From positions 1-50,942 of the forward strand of contig JAEYSE010000098.1 in assembly GCA_023435025.1 (NCBI GenBank): a stretch of DNA of 50,942 bases, read 5' to 3'. The notes below the pieces were generated by a model. It was not told the DNA's origin. It did no database searches and saw nothing but the letters and a program-made list of their open reading frames with translations. Of this stretch, positions 16,862-25,231 are shown piece after piece (within the stretch, counting starts at the first letter, position 1; every line of letters starts with the position of its first letter). The position numbers and the translations under genes are program-made. Source of the DNA: Bacillota bacterium (GTDB lineage Bacteria; Bacillota; Clostridia; Christensenellales; CAG-138).

Positions 16862-16895
16862 GTTGGGCACCTCTTCGAGTTGGCGTGTTTTAGGT

Positions 16896-17675
16896 TCAGC
16901 CGATGCGTGCGGTATACCCCATTTCTTTTGAAAGCTTTTCCGCGGTAGCGCGCACATCCGGCACAAGCTCCAGAATACGCTCGTCGTTCAGGCGCTGAAT
17001 GGGGGCGGATATGGAAAACGCCGCGCGGCTCCCGCCGGTATAATCCCGAATGGCCGCGGCAATACAACGAACGCCCGGCTCATTTTCTTCATTGTCTAGA
17101 GCATAGCCGCTTGTGCGTATCCCATCGAGCGCCCGGTACAATTCTGTAAGTGTTGTGATGGTGTGCTCGGTATATGTTTCGATTTTGCTTTGCTCCCAGA
17201 TGGTGGCGACCTCCCGGTCGCTCAAAGTCGCAAGTATGCTTTTACCCGCCGCCGTGCAGTAGAGCGGGCGGCGCATGCCGATCTGGGAAAACAGCCGGTA
17301 AGCATTGCTTGGGCATTCGGATTTATGGATGTAGACAATATCACAGCCGTCCCGCACCACAAGGTGTATGGTCTCCTTTGCAGCGTCGCGCAGCCTTTCT
17401 AACGAGTCGCGCGCAATGTCAAGCACGTTGATGCTTTCCATCACGCGGCCGGAAAGCTCGAACAGCTTGAGGGAAAGTTGGTATTTGCCGCTTGCGCCCT
17501 CCGCTTTTTTGACATAGCCGAGTGAAATAAGGGAGGCAAGCAGGCGGTGCGCCGTGCTTTTGTTGAGCCCCGTTTGTTCCGCAATCTCCATCAGGTGCAT
17601 GCCGTTGGGGTGCAGAGAAAGCGTATCCAGCAGGCCGAACGCCCGCTCCAGGGACTGCACGCTGTTATCGCCCAT
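16896..17675 (-). CDS. IclR-family regulator (KdgR-like)
   Basis: Transcription factor of 259 residues. The N-terminal winged helix spans about 1-70 (SVQSLERAFGLLDTLSLHP, MEIAEQTGLNKSTAHRLLAS, LGYVKKAEGASGKYQLS) and the C-terminal GAF-like effector domain follows (LYCTAAGKSILATLSDREV, DNEENEPGVRCIAAAI). The family includes KdgR, which represses pectin and KDG catabolism. It is divergent from the eda-kdgK-GH4 operon and upstream of the hexuronate operon, which fits that role. A palindrome overlaps its own -10 box, and a similar sequence overlaps the eda -35 region. AAGGAA lies 9 bp before the ATG. Effector KDG or KDPG is inference. Confidence 0.92.
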   Translation of the reverse strand: MGDNSVQSLERAFGLLDTLSLHPNGMHLMEIAEQTGLNKSTAHRLLASLISLGYVKKAEGASGKYQLSLKLFELSGRVMESINVLDIARDSLERLRDAAKETIHLVVRDGCDIVYIHKSECPSNAYRLFSQIGMRRPLYCTAAGKSILATLSDREVATIWEQSKIETYTEHTITTLTELYRALDGIRTSGYALDNEENEPGVRCIAAAIRDYTGGSRAAFSISAPIQRLNDERILELVPDVRATAEKLSKEMGYTARIG

Positions 17676-17706
17676 GGAAGCACATTCCTTCGCATATCAG
17701 ATTTCG

Positions 17707-17746
17707 CAATATGGAATATTGTACCCAAATCAACGCCGGAAAGCAA
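17707..17746 (-). promoter_or_regulatory. Promoter and autoregulatory operator of the iclR gene
   Basis: On the minus strand TTGCTT (17741-17746) and TACAAT (17718-17723) are 17 bp apart. The palindrome CAATAT-GGA-ATATTG (17707-17721) overlaps the -10 box, a position suited to autorepression. Confidence 0.7.
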
Positions 17747-17804
17747 GTTTGCCCGAAGCATGTGATGCGATAGAGATACAAATGAAAGTCATCGGAAATC
17801 AACA

Positions 17805-17844
17805 AAAATATGGTATTGCATTTTTTTAATTATTTTGCAATAAT
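17805..17844 (+). promoter_or_regulatory. Promoter of the eda-kdgK-GH4 operon with operator-like repeats
   Basis: TTGCAT (17816-17821) and AATAAT (17839-17844) are 17 bp apart. AATATGGTATTG (17807-17818) resembles the palindrome in the iclR promoter and overlaps the -35 box. TATTGCA (17814-17820) and TGCAATA (17836-17842) form a second inverted repeat across the spacer. Confidence 0.6.
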
Positions 17845-17910
17845 CTATTTAATCCATAATATGAAACTCAATTCCGCATTACAAAACCGACAAAATCGTG
17901 AGGTACCAAA

Positions 17911-18873
17911 ATGCATACTGTTCTTGAAGCAATTTCCCGCATTGGAATTGTACCGGTTATCGCGATCAGCGATGTGGAAAAGGCCGTGCCGCTTGCAAAG
18001 GCGCTCTGCGCAGGCGGAATTCCCTGCGCGGAGGTGACGTTCCGCACAGCGGAAGGGGAGGAGGCCATGCGCCGTATCGCTGCCGAGGTGCCCGAAGCGC
18101 TGCTGGGCGCAGGTACTGTGCTGACGACCACGCAGGTTGACCGTGCAATCGCGGCGGGGGCAAAGTTTGTCGTCAGCCCCGGCTTTAACCCGCATGTGGT
18201 GCAATATTGTCTGGAGAAGGGCATTCCAATCGTCCCCGGCTGCTCTACACCTTCGGATATGGAACAGGCGATGGAATACGGCCTTAGTACCGTGAAATTC
18301 TTCCCGGCGGAGCAGGCGGGCGGGCTTGATTATATCAAGGCGGTCGCTGCGCCCTACCCGGCGCTAACATTCATGCCCACAGGCGGTATCCACGCGGGCA
18401 ACCTTGCAAAATACCTGGCGTTTGAAAAGGTGATCGCATGCGGCGGCTCGTGGATGGTGCAAAAGGAGCTTGTTTCTGCGAACCGGTTCGAGGAAATCAC
18501 CCGTCTGTGCAAAGAGGCCGTGCAGGTCTCGCTGGGGTTTGAACTTTCGCATATCGGCATCAACGGGCAGGACGAAGAAAGCGCAAAGAAAACTGCAAAG
18601 CTGTTCTCCGGCCTGTTCGGGTTCCCCATGAAAGAGGGCAACAGCTCAGCGTTTGCGGGGGCGGGCATAGAGGTGACTTATGCGCCCGGCAGGGGAACAA
18701 ACGGGCATATCGCAATCGGAACACTGAGCATCGTCCGCGCCAAAGCATATCTGAAGCGGCAGGGCATGCTGTTTGATGAGGAAAGCATGAAAGTAAACAG
18801 TTCCGGAAAGTCGGTCGCCATTTACCTTCGGGATGAAATCGCGGGGTATGCGATACATTTGCTGCAGAAATAG
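17911..18873 (+). CDS. eda: KDPG/KHG aldolase with C-terminal VOC-like domain
   Basis: Class I aldolase that splits 2-keto-3-deoxy-6-phosphogluconate into pyruvate and glyceraldehyde 3-phosphate, the last step of the pathway. Residues 1-210 are a complete Eda: Glu41 in EVTFRT, the GAGTVLT loop, VSPGFNP, the Schiff-base Lys129 in STVKFFPAE and the phosphate site TGGI. Unlike E. coli Eda (about 213 residues), this protein continues to residue 320. The extension (ELSHIGINGQDEESAKKTAK, FSGLFGFPMKEG, ending GYAIHLLQK) reads like a single vicinal-oxygen-chelate module, function unknown. GAGG precedes the ATG. First gene of a six-gene operon; 9 bp to kdgK. Confidence 0.93.
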   Translation: MHTVLEAISRIGIVPVIAISDVEKAVPLAKALCAGGIPCAEVTFRTAEGEEAMRRIAAEVPEALLGAGTVLTTTQVDRAIAAGAKFVVSPGFNPHVVQYCLEKGIPIVPGCSTPSDMEQAMEYGLSTVKFFPAEQAGGLDYIKAVAAPYPALTFMPTGGIHAGNLAKYLAFEKVIACGGSWMVQKELVSANRFEEITRLCKEAVQVSLGFELSHIGINGQDEESAKKTAKLFSGLFGFPMKEGNSSAFAGAGIEVTYAPGRGTNGHIAIGTLSIVRAKAYLKRQGMLFDEESMKVNSSGKSVAIYLRDEIAGYAIHLLQK

Positions 18874-18882
18874 GAGGTTCGT

Positions 18883-19905
18883 ATGTCCAGGGTCGTCACA
18901 TTTGGGGAAATCATGCTCCGGCTCGCGCCGGAAGGATATTATCGCTTTTTACAGGCCAATTCGTTCGGTGCCACATATGGCGGCGGCGAAGCGAACGTGG
19001 CGGTTTCGCTTGCCAATTTCGGTATAAACGCAGCGTACGTCACAAAGCTTCCCAAGCATGAAATCGGGCAGAAAGCTATCAATTCACTGCGCGAACTCGG
19101 CGTTGATACGTCGCACATCGCGCGTGGTGGCGCAAGGATCGGCATTTACTTTCTGGAAAAGGGCGCAAGCCAACGTCCCTCTAAGGTCATTTACGACCGC
19201 GCGGGTTCCGCGATTGCCACGGCGGACAAGGCGGACTTTGACTGGCCCGCAATACTGAAGGGCGCGGACTGGTTCCATTTTACCGGCATCACGCCAGCGC
19301 TTTCGGATCGCGCGTCGGAGCTTTGCAAAGAAGCCTGTGAAACAGCAAAGAATATGGGACTTACGGTCTCCTGCGATCTCAACTACCGCAAAAACCTCTG
19401 GAGCCGGGAAAAGGCAAACGCCGTGATGACCGGCCTAATGCAATACGTGGACGTTTGCATCGCAAACGAGGAGGACGCGGCGGACGTGTTCAACATCCGC
19501 GCAAAGAATACGGATGTTCACACGGGCAAAGTAAGCCATGAGGGGTATCAGGATGTGGCGCGGCAGCTTGCGGAGCGGTTTTCGTTCCGCACGGTCGCCA
19601 TTACGCTACGCGAATCTATTTCCGCCAACGACAACAACTGGTCGGCGATGCTCTACACAGGTGGAGAGTACTACTTTTCAAAGAAATATGCCCTACGCAT
19701 CGTGGACCGCGTAGGCGGGGGAGACAGCTTTGGCGCGGGCCTGATCTACGGATTTCTTTCCGGCAAAGGGCCGCAGGAAGCGCTAGCGTTCGCAACCGCG
19801 GCCAGCTGCCTCAAGCATAGCATCGAGGGGGATTTCAACATGGTAACGGTGGAGGAAGTGGAAAAGCTCACGGCGGGTGACGGCTCGGGAAGGGTACAGA
19901 GGTAA
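18883..19905 (+). CDS. kdgK: 2-keto-3-deoxygluconate kinase
   Basis: PfkB-family kinase that phosphorylates KDG to KDPG, the substrate of the neighbouring aldolase. It has 340 residues. Typical features are the N-terminal VVTFGEIMLRLAPEG, the substrate motif GATYGGGEANVAVSLANFG, SCDLNYRKNLW and the C-terminal signature DRVGGGDSFGAGLIYGFLSG with the catalytic Asp. It lies 9 bp after eda behind a TAGGAGG site. The pair closes both the KduI/KduD branch and any mannonate dehydratase route. It is a distant paralogue of the kinase at 14441-15514. Confidence 0.93.
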   Translation: MSRVVTFGEIMLRLAPEGYYRFLQANSFGATYGGGEANVAVSLANFGINAAYVTKLPKHEIGQKAINSLRELGVDTSHIARGGARIGIYFLEKGASQRPSKVIYDRAGSAIATADKADFDWPAILKGADWFHFTGITPALSDRASELCKEACETAKNMGLTVSCDLNYRKNLWSREKANAVMTGLMQYVDVCIANEEDAADVFNIRAKNTDVHTGKVSHEGYQDVARQLAERFSFRTVAITLRESISANDNNWSAMLYTGGEYYFSKKYALRIVDRVGGGDSFGAGLIYGFLSGKGPQEALAFATAASCLKHSIEGDFNMVTVEEVEKLTAGDGSGRVQR

Positions 19906-19910
19906 CGAGG

Positions 19911-21308
19911 ATGCAATCGAAAAACATCAAAATCGCGTACATCGGCGGCGGCTCCAAGCAATGGGCGCGCATATTCATGAACGACCTGGCGCTTACACAA
20001 GGGCTTACGGGTGAGATCGCGCTCTACGATATCGATAAGGATGCGGCAATATTAAACCAACGCATCGGCGAGCGCATAAACGTCCTGCCCGAAACCGTAA
20101 GCCGCTGGGATTATCGGGTTTACGAAACGCTGGAGGAGGCGCTTCAGAAAGCGGATTTTGTTATTATCTCCATACTGCCGGGCACGTTTGAGCAAATGGA
20201 AAGCGACGTTCACGCGCCCGAGCGGTATGGAATTTATCAGTCCGTGGGGGATACCGCGGGGCCGGGTGGAATATTGCGCGCCATGCGCACAGTTCCGCTT
20301 TTTGAAGGCTTTGCTAAAGTTATAAAGATGTGCTGCCCGGATGCGTGGGTGCTGAATCTCACCAACCCCATGAGCATTTGCGTCAAGGCGCTCTACGGCG
20401 CGTTCCCCGCTATCAAAGCATTTGGCTGTTGCCATGAGGTGTTCCACGCGCAGGATTTCCTGTGCGCGGTCATCAAAGAGATATGCGGGATAGAACGCCC
20501 TAACCGCCGGGACATCTATACGGACGCCTCGGGCGTGAATCATTTCACATGGATTACAGAGGCGCACTACGGAAATCTGGACATATTTTCTCTCCTGCCC
20601 GCCTTTATCGAGCGGTTCTTTGAGCATGGCTACTGTGAGCGCTGCGACGGAGGCCCGCAGGACTATAAGACCAATGTTTTCCGAAGCGGCAACAAGGTCA
20701 AAATGGATCTGTTCCTGCGCTATGGAGCGTTGGGCGCGGCAGGGGACAGGCATCTCGCGGAATTTATGAATGGACGCTGGTACATGCAAAGCCCTGCGCA
20801 TGTAAAAAGCTGGGGGTTTCACCTGACCGGCGTCGATTTCAGGAAAGCACGGCAAAATGAACGCGCGGAAGAAAGCGTGGCGCTGGCGGAAGGAAAAGCC
20901 CCTATCACACTCCAGCACTCCGATGAAGAGCTCATTGACCTCATCAAAGCCATATTGGGCATGGGGACGGTAGTTTCTAACGTGAACCTGCCTAATTCCG
21001 GCCAGATGCCTGGCCTTCCAATGGGCAGCATTGTGGAAACGAACTGCGTGTTTTCCCACAACAGCGTAAAGCCGGTGGCAGCAAAACCGTTGTCCGCAGC
21101 AGCTCATGCGTTGGTTGCGCGCGCTTGCCTGAATATTGAAAGCGCGTATGAAGGTATTGCCTCGCGGGATTTGAATAAAATATTTGCCGCGTTCATGGAT
21201 CAGCCGCTGTGCGCCCCGCTTTCGCTTTCGGACGGGCGAATGCTGTTTTTTAAGATGATTGAAAACACGCGGGCGTATCTCGAACCCTACTATACGTTGG
21301 ATGCGTAA
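19911..21308 (+). CDS. lplD: GH4 alpha-galacturonidase (LplD-like)
   Basis: NAD- and metal-dependent glycosidase of family 4, 465 residues, cytoplasmic. It begins with the Rossmann motif IAYIGGGSKQWAR. QSVGDTAGPGGI, LNLTNPM, the metal ligands Cys174 and His175 in GCCHEVF, and NHFTWI with His211 are all present. Wording of these blocks agrees closely with Bacillus subtilis LplD, an alpha-galacturonidase, more than with glucosidases or galactosidases of the same family. It should release galacturonate from short oligogalacturonides. It follows kdgK by 5 bp in the operon, in agreement with this role. Confidence 0.9.
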   Translation: MQSKNIKIAYIGGGSKQWARIFMNDLALTQGLTGEIALYDIDKDAAILNQRIGERINVLPETVSRWDYRVYETLEEALQKADFVIISILPGTFEQMESDVHAPERYGIYQSVGDTAGPGGILRAMRTVPLFEGFAKVIKMCCPDAWVLNLTNPMSICVKALYGAFPAIKAFGCCHEVFHAQDFLCAVIKEICGIERPNRRDIYTDASGVNHFTWITEAHYGNLDIFSLLPAFIERFFEHGYCERCDGGPQDYKTNVFRSGNKVKMDLFLRYGALGAAGDRHLAEFMNGRWYMQSPAHVKSWGFHLTGVDFRKARQNERAEESVALAEGKAPITLQHSDEELIDLIKAILGMGTVVSNVNLPNSGQMPGLPMGSIVETNCVFSHNSVKPVAAKPLSAAAHALVARACLNIESAYEGIASRDLNKIFAAFMDQPLCAPLSLSDGRMLFFKMIENTRAYLEPYYTLDA

Positions 21309-21320
21309 AGGCCGATCAAT

Positions 21321-22310
21321 ATGGATATCGTACTGTTCGCGCTCAACGCGGTATTCCCGGTTGCTTCCCTCTGCGCGCTCGGCTACATATTAAAGCGAAT
21401 TGGCCTGATTCCCCCGGAATTTGCCCGCGTTGCAAGCAAGCTCTGCTTCCATGTGTTTCTGCCGACGCTGCTGTTTCTTAATATCTACAAAACAGAAAGC
21501 ATCGCGGCGCTCGAATGGGGGCTGATCGCCTATGCCTGCGGCGGGATACTGCTTCTGTTCACGCTCGGCCTTATTGTGGCCGCGGTTTTTATAAAGGACC
21601 GTAGCCAGAAGGGCGTGATGGTCGAGTGCATCTTCCGCTCAAATTTCGCCATGTTCGGTTTGCCGCTTTCGGCCTCGCTGTTTGGGGAGGCGGGCGCGCA
21701 GACAGCCGCCGCGCTTTCCATATTCAGCATTCCACTCTTCAACGTTCTCTCTGTGTGGGCGCTTGCCTATTTTTCCGGGGATGCGGACCAAAGTCCGGGC
21801 GCGAAGAAGCTGATGAAAGACATCCTGAGAAACCCGCTGACAATCGGCGTGCTGCTGGGGCTTCTTGCCCTTTGCATCCGCGTGATATTGCAACGGATGG
21901 GTGTCTCCTTCCGGCTGGACGCATCCCTTCCGTTTCTGTATGCCGGTATCGAAAAGGTGGGAGAGCTTGCCTCCCCGCTTGCGCTCATCATATTGGGCGC
22001 GCAATTTGAGTTTTCTGCGGTAGGCGCGCTGAAAAAGCAGATCGCAATCGCAACCGTCATGCGGCTTGTCATAGCGCCGGTTCTGATGCTCGCCGTGGCG
22101 TACCTGTATATCCCATCGTTCGGCGGCGCGCACTACGCGGGGTTGATCGCGTTGTTCGGCTCGCCGGTTTCGGTTGCAAGCGCCATCATCGCGCAGCAGA
22201 TGCGCGCGGACGGGCAGCTCGCGGGGCAGCTGGTGGTTTGGACCACGCTGTTTTCGGGGCTTAGCATATTTTGCATGGTACTTGTATTCAAAATGCTGGG
22301 CGTGTTTTAA
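21321..22310 (+). CDS. AEC-family (auxin efflux carrier-like) transporter
   Basis: Integral membrane transporter of 329 residues with about ten hydrophobic helices in two halves. The opening VFPVASLCALGYILKRIGLI, FRSNFAMFGLPLSASLFGE, RNPLTIGVLLGLLAL and LGAQFEF are typical of bacterial AEC permeases, which carry organic acids such as malate. It lies in the eda-kdgK-GH4 operon, 12 bp after the glycosidase. It may move an organic acid product or a uronate; the direction and substrate are not visible in the sequence. Confidence 0.85.
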   Translation: MDIVLFALNAVFPVASLCALGYILKRIGLIPPEFARVASKLCFHVFLPTLLFLNIYKTESIAALEWGLIAYACGGILLLFTLGLIVAAVFIKDRSQKGVMVECIFRSNFAMFGLPLSASLFGEAGAQTAAALSIFSIPLFNVLSVWALAYFSGDADQSPGAKKLMKDILRNPLTIGVLLGLLALCIRVILQRMGVSFRLDASLPFLYAGIEKVGELASPLALIILGAQFEFSAVGALKKQIAIATVMRLVIAPVLMLAVAYLYIPSFGGAHYAGLIALFGSPVSVASAIIAQQMRADGQLAGQLVVWTTLFSGLSIFCMVLVFKMLGVF

Positions 22311-22332
22311 TGTGGGTGGGAGGGGATCGGAC

Positions 22333-23184
22333 ATGCTTCACAGGACAATCGATTTGTACGAGTATTTTGGCTTGACGCGCCCTGCGGGCGGTAAGGGGAT
22401 ATTGACCTGTTTTTCGCCGGAAACGCCTATGAGCATGCGGGCAAAAAGAAGAAGCCCCGCCATATTGATATTGCCCGGCGGCGGGTATGCTTTCGTATCG
22501 GACAGGGAGGCGGAGCCGGTGGCGCTCCGGTATATGGCAAAAGGCTTTTGTGCGTTCATACTGGACTATTCCGTAGCGCCTTTGCGGTATCCCGCGCAGC
22601 TCATTGAGGCCGCCATGGCCATGGCATATATCCGCCTGAAAGCGGAAACATTCCATGTTGCTCCCAATAAAGTGGCGGCGCTCGGCTTTTCCGCGGGCGG
22701 GCACCTTTGCGGCTGCCTGGCCACGATATTCGACGATGTGCCCGTGCTTACTGCTTTAAAAGAAAATGCCGCCCTTGTCCGGCCGGACGCCGTGGTGCTT
22801 GCGTACCCGGTGATTACATCCGGGGAAAAGGCGCACGCGGGTTCGTTTGTGAACCTGTGCGGGGAGGACGAAGCATTAAAGAAGCGGATGTCCCTGGAAA
22901 CCCGCGTGACGGAAAATACGGTCCCGGCGTTTTTGTGGCATACGTTTTCGGACGCTTCCGTACCGGTCAAAAACAGCCTGGTGCTTGCCATGGCATATGA
23001 AGAAAAAGGGGTTCCATTTGCGCTCCATATATTTGAAACGGGCAAGCACGGCCTTTCCACTGCGGACAGCGCCGTATATGCTTTGAACGAAATCCCCGAG
23101 GTCAGTGCGGGGGTAATGAGATGGGTCGATATGAGTGTTAAATGGCTTTTTGAACGCGGGCTTACAGCCGAAGACATCAGATAG
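22333..23184 (+). CDS. Alpha/beta-hydrolase, probable carbohydrate acetylesterase
   Basis: Cytoplasmic esterase of 283 residues with no signal peptide. The oxyanion segment LPGGGYAFVSDREAEPVA, the nucleophile elbow GFSAGGH (Ser), an Asp in FSDASVPVKNS and a His in GKHGLS complete the catalytic triad. The GGGY/REAEP pattern is shared with xylan and pectin acetylesterases. In a pectin operon its likely job is to remove acetyl groups from imported oligogalacturonides; this is inferred from family and context. ATG 22333 follows a GGGAGGGG site. The longer upstream frame overlaps the transporter gene and was rejected. Confidence 0.87.
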   Translation: MLHRTIDLYEYFGLTRPAGGKGILTCFSPETPMSMRAKRRSPAILILPGGGYAFVSDREAEPVALRYMAKGFCAFILDYSVAPLRYPAQLIEAAMAMAYIRLKAETFHVAPNKVAALGFSAGGHLCGCLATIFDDVPVLTALKENAALVRPDAVVLAYPVITSGEKAHAGSFVNLCGEDEALKKRMSLETRVTENTVPAFLWHTFSDASVPVKNSLVLAMAYEEKGVPFALHIFETGKHGLSTADSAVYALNEIPEVSAGVMRWVDMSVKWLFERGLTAEDIR

Positions 23185-23206
23185 CGGGCGACGAGGAGGG
23201 ACACAA

Positions 23207-23953
23207 ATGAATACGATTGCTTTTGCAGGGCGGCATCTGAGGACGTATTCGGTACAGACGCATTTTCATACGGATTGGGAACTGATTTACTGTACCAGCG
23301 GAATGGGGCAGGTGGAGTTCGAAAACGGCGCGGTCATGGCCTATGAAACCGGGGAGGTTGTAGCCATACCGCCCAATACCCGCCACTCCAACAACAGCAC
23401 GGAAGGCTTTACCAACATTCATCTATTGATATCCGATGCGACGTTCCCCTACCGCGGCGCGGTCAAAATCACGGACGACGCTGAAAGCCATATTCTGACC
23501 TTCTTTTCCGAGGCGCATTTTTACTTTAACTCCGACATTAACAAAAAAGAAATGATACTCTCCGCAATGGGAGAGCTGATCGTCAGCTATATCATACTGT
23601 TCCAGAGCCAGACTTCGTTTTCGGAGCCGGTGGATCTTATTCGAAACGATATCTTGAAGAATTACTCCGATTCCGCCTACCGGCTGGACGATTTTATCAA
23701 GTCCCTGCCGTTCAACTACGATTACCTGCGCAAGCTGTTTAAAAAAGAAATGAACGTCACCCCACAAGGGTATTTGACCGGCATGCGCATGAAAAAGGCG
23801 GAGATGCTGTTAAAATCCATGCGTGCCAATGAGTACAGCATTGCGGAAGTCGCGGATATGTGCGGGTTTGACGAGCCGCTCTACTTCTCCCGCGTGTTCA
23901 AAAAGCACTTCCACAACTCTCCGAGCGCGTTTGCCAGCGAGAAGGGCAAATAA
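23207..23953 (+). CDS. AraC-family regulator with N-terminal cupin
   Basis: Transcription factor of 248 residues. Residues 1-110 form a cupin-like sugar-sensing domain (TDWELIYCTSGMGQVEFENG, then AIPPNTRHSNNST). Residues 145-248 carry the two AraC helix-turn-helices (RLDDFIKSLPFNYDYLRKLF and EVADMCGFDEPLYFSRVFKK). ACGAGGAGGG precedes the start. It is the last gene of the eda operon, directly upstream of the kduD promoter. Two 14-bp direct repeats 20 bp apart abut the kduD -35 position, and related repeats occur before the next operon, so it probably activates both. Confidence 0.92.
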   Translation: MNTIAFAGRHLRTYSVQTHFHTDWELIYCTSGMGQVEFENGAVMAYETGEVVAIPPNTRHSNNSTEGFTNIHLLISDATFPYRGAVKITDDAESHILTFFSEAHFYFNSDINKKEMILSAMGELIVSYIILFQSQTSFSEPVDLIRNDILKNYSDSAYRLDDFIKSLPFNYDYLRKLFKKEMNVTPQGYLTGMRMKKAEMLLKSMRANEYSIAEVADMCGFDEPLYFSRVFKKHFHNSPSAFASEKGK

Positions 23954-23955
23954 AA

Positions 23956-23978
23956 GGCGGACACAACCGCCGGTTTTT
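23956..23978 (+). terminator. Intrinsic terminator after the AraC gene
   Basis: GGCGG pairs with CCGCC around ACACAA, followed by GGTTTTT. Confidence 0.75.
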
Positions 23979-24008
23979 GATATATTCATCCCTTTCTGCT
24001 ATATCCAT

Positions 24009-24042
24009 TATCCGTTTTGTGCATGTATTGTCCGTTTTGTGC
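24009..24042 (+). promoter_or_regulatory. Tandem AraC-type operator before kduD
   Basis: TATCCGTTTTGTGC (24009-24022) is repeated as TGTCCGTTTTGTGC (24029-24042), a 20-bp step, about two helical turns. The second copy ends one base before the expected -35 position, the usual place for activation by an AraC-type dimer. Confidence 0.7.
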
Positions 24043-24066
24043 TACTACCGCAGTTTATCGTGTGGA

Positions 24067-24072
24067 TATAAT
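24067..24072 (+). promoter_or_regulatory. -10 box of the kduD promoter
   Basis: A perfect TATAAT with no recognizable -35 hexamer (ACTACC at 24044-24049). This fits a promoter that needs the activator bound just upstream. Confidence 0.65.
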
Positions 24073-24134
24073 AAAAGAACAGAGCATTATTTCATATCTT
24101 CTGCCGCGAAATTAATTGATAGGGGGCGGTACCT

Positions 24135-24890
24135 ATGATACTGGATCAATTCAGCTTAAAAGGTAAAGTGGCAATCGTAACCGGCAGCAATACGGGGCTT
24201 GGGCAGGGATTTTGCGTGGCCATGGCTGAGGCGGGAGCCTGCGTGCTGGGTGTGAGCCGCTCAAACAGCGACGAAACACTTGAAAAGATCGGCCCGGAAC
24301 GCTTTGCTTATGTCACGGAGGATCTGACGTCCATCGAACCAATCGAGCGCATACTGGGGGCGGCGGTGGAGCGCTATGGAGGGGTGGATATCCTCATTAA
24401 CAACGCGGGCATTATCCGCCGTGAGGATGCGATTGCGTTTACCGAAGAGGACTGGGACGATGTTCTTAACGTAAATCTTAAGACGGCGTTCTTCCTTTCC
24501 CAGGCGGCCGCCAGGCGCTTTATCGCGCAAGGTACGGGCGGCAAGATCATCAATGTGGCCAGCATGCTTTCCTACCAGGGCGGCATCCGCGTGCCCAGCT
24601 ACACCTCTTCAAAAAGCGCGATCAAAGGCCTCACCATGGCGCTCGCAAACGAGTGGGCGAAGTATAATATCAATGTCAACGCCATAGCGCCCGGCTACAT
24701 GGCCACCAACAACACGCGGCAGCTTCGCGCGGACAAATCGCGTAACGACGCCATATTGGAACGCATACCCGCGGGGCGCTGGGGCACGCCAGAGGATATC
24801 ATGGGGGCAGGTGTATTCTTAGCTTCTGCCGCTTCCGATTATGTCAACGGGTTTACGCTTGCGGTGGATGGCGGCTGGCTGGGGAGATAA
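24135..24890 (+). CDS. kduD: 2-dehydro-3-deoxy-D-gluconate 5-dehydrogenase KduD
   Basis: SDR enzyme that reduces 2,5-diketo-3-deoxygluconate to KDG during breakdown of unsaturated uronates. It has 251 residues, close to the usual KduD length. FSLKGKVAIVTGSNTGLGQG holds the nucleotide motif; NNAGIIRREDAI is a KduD hallmark; the catalytic residues lie in INVASMLSYQGG (Ser) and SYTSSKSAIKG (Tyr, Lys); the C-terminus ends VDGGWLGR. GGGGGCGG precedes the ATG. It has its own promoter and terminator and is followed by a second unit with its partner KduI. Confidence 0.95.
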   Translation: MILDQFSLKGKVAIVTGSNTGLGQGFCVAMAEAGACVLGVSRSNSDETLEKIGPERFAYVTEDLTSIEPIERILGAAVERYGGVDILINNAGIIRREDAIAFTEEDWDDVLNVNLKTAFFLSQAAARRFIAQGTGGKIINVASMLSYQGGIRVPSYTSSKSAIKGLTMALANEWAKYNINVNAIAPGYMATNNTRQLRADKSRNDAILERIPAGRWGTPEDIMGAGVFLASAASDYVNGFTLAVDGGWLGR

Positions 24891-24938
24891 GTAGGCCTAT
24901 TCTGCTGCGGAAACCGCTCCGTTTACGGTTTTGTGCGG

Positions 24939-24962
24939 AAAGCGCGTCTTGGCGCGCTTTTT
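24939..24962 (+). terminator. Intrinsic terminator after kduD
   Basis: AAAGCGCG pairs with CGCGCTTT around TCTTGG and runs into a short T tract. Confidence 0.8.
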
Positions 24963-25018
24963 CTGTCGCTACGGTTGCGAAAAAAGCACGCGTTTCTTTA
25001 TTATTTTTTCTTTAATAT

Positions 25019-25063
25019 TATCCGAATTATCCGTATTGGTTGTGATCCATATCCGAATTGTAC
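25019..25063 (+). promoter_or_regulatory. Triple AraC-type half-sites before the kduI operon
   Basis: TATCCGAATT (from 25019), TATCCGTATT (from 25028) and TATCCGAATTGTAC (25050-25063) share the TATCCGNNTTGT core seen before kduD. The pair at 25028 and 25050 is 22 bp apart. The rest of this 340-bp gap holds the kduD terminator and the promoter below. Confidence 0.6.
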
Positions 25064-25108
25064 ATAAGAAGAGATATTTTTTGAATGGATTTTATACCGC
25101 ATACAAAA

Positions 25109-25114
25109 TATAAT
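25109..25114 (+). promoter_or_regulatory. -10 box upstream of the TIM-barrel/kduI operon
   Basis: A perfect TATAAT without a consensus -35 at 17 bp (TGGATT). TATACC at 25093-25098 is an alternative that would place the -35 closer to the TATCCG repeats. Confidence 0.5.
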
Positions 25115-25231
25115 AGCATTAGCATAAAACGGTACATGCAATGAAGCACATTCTTCCTTCCGCTCACGGCTCTCCCTGGTCCTCCACATTCCTCCAATCA
25201 TTTTACATACTGCTGCAGCGGGTAATTTTCA

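Noticed and set aside
20052..21107. 351-codon open frame antisense to the GH4 gene
   Set aside because: The GH4 protein has complete catalytic motifs; the antisense frame has none and no ribosome site.
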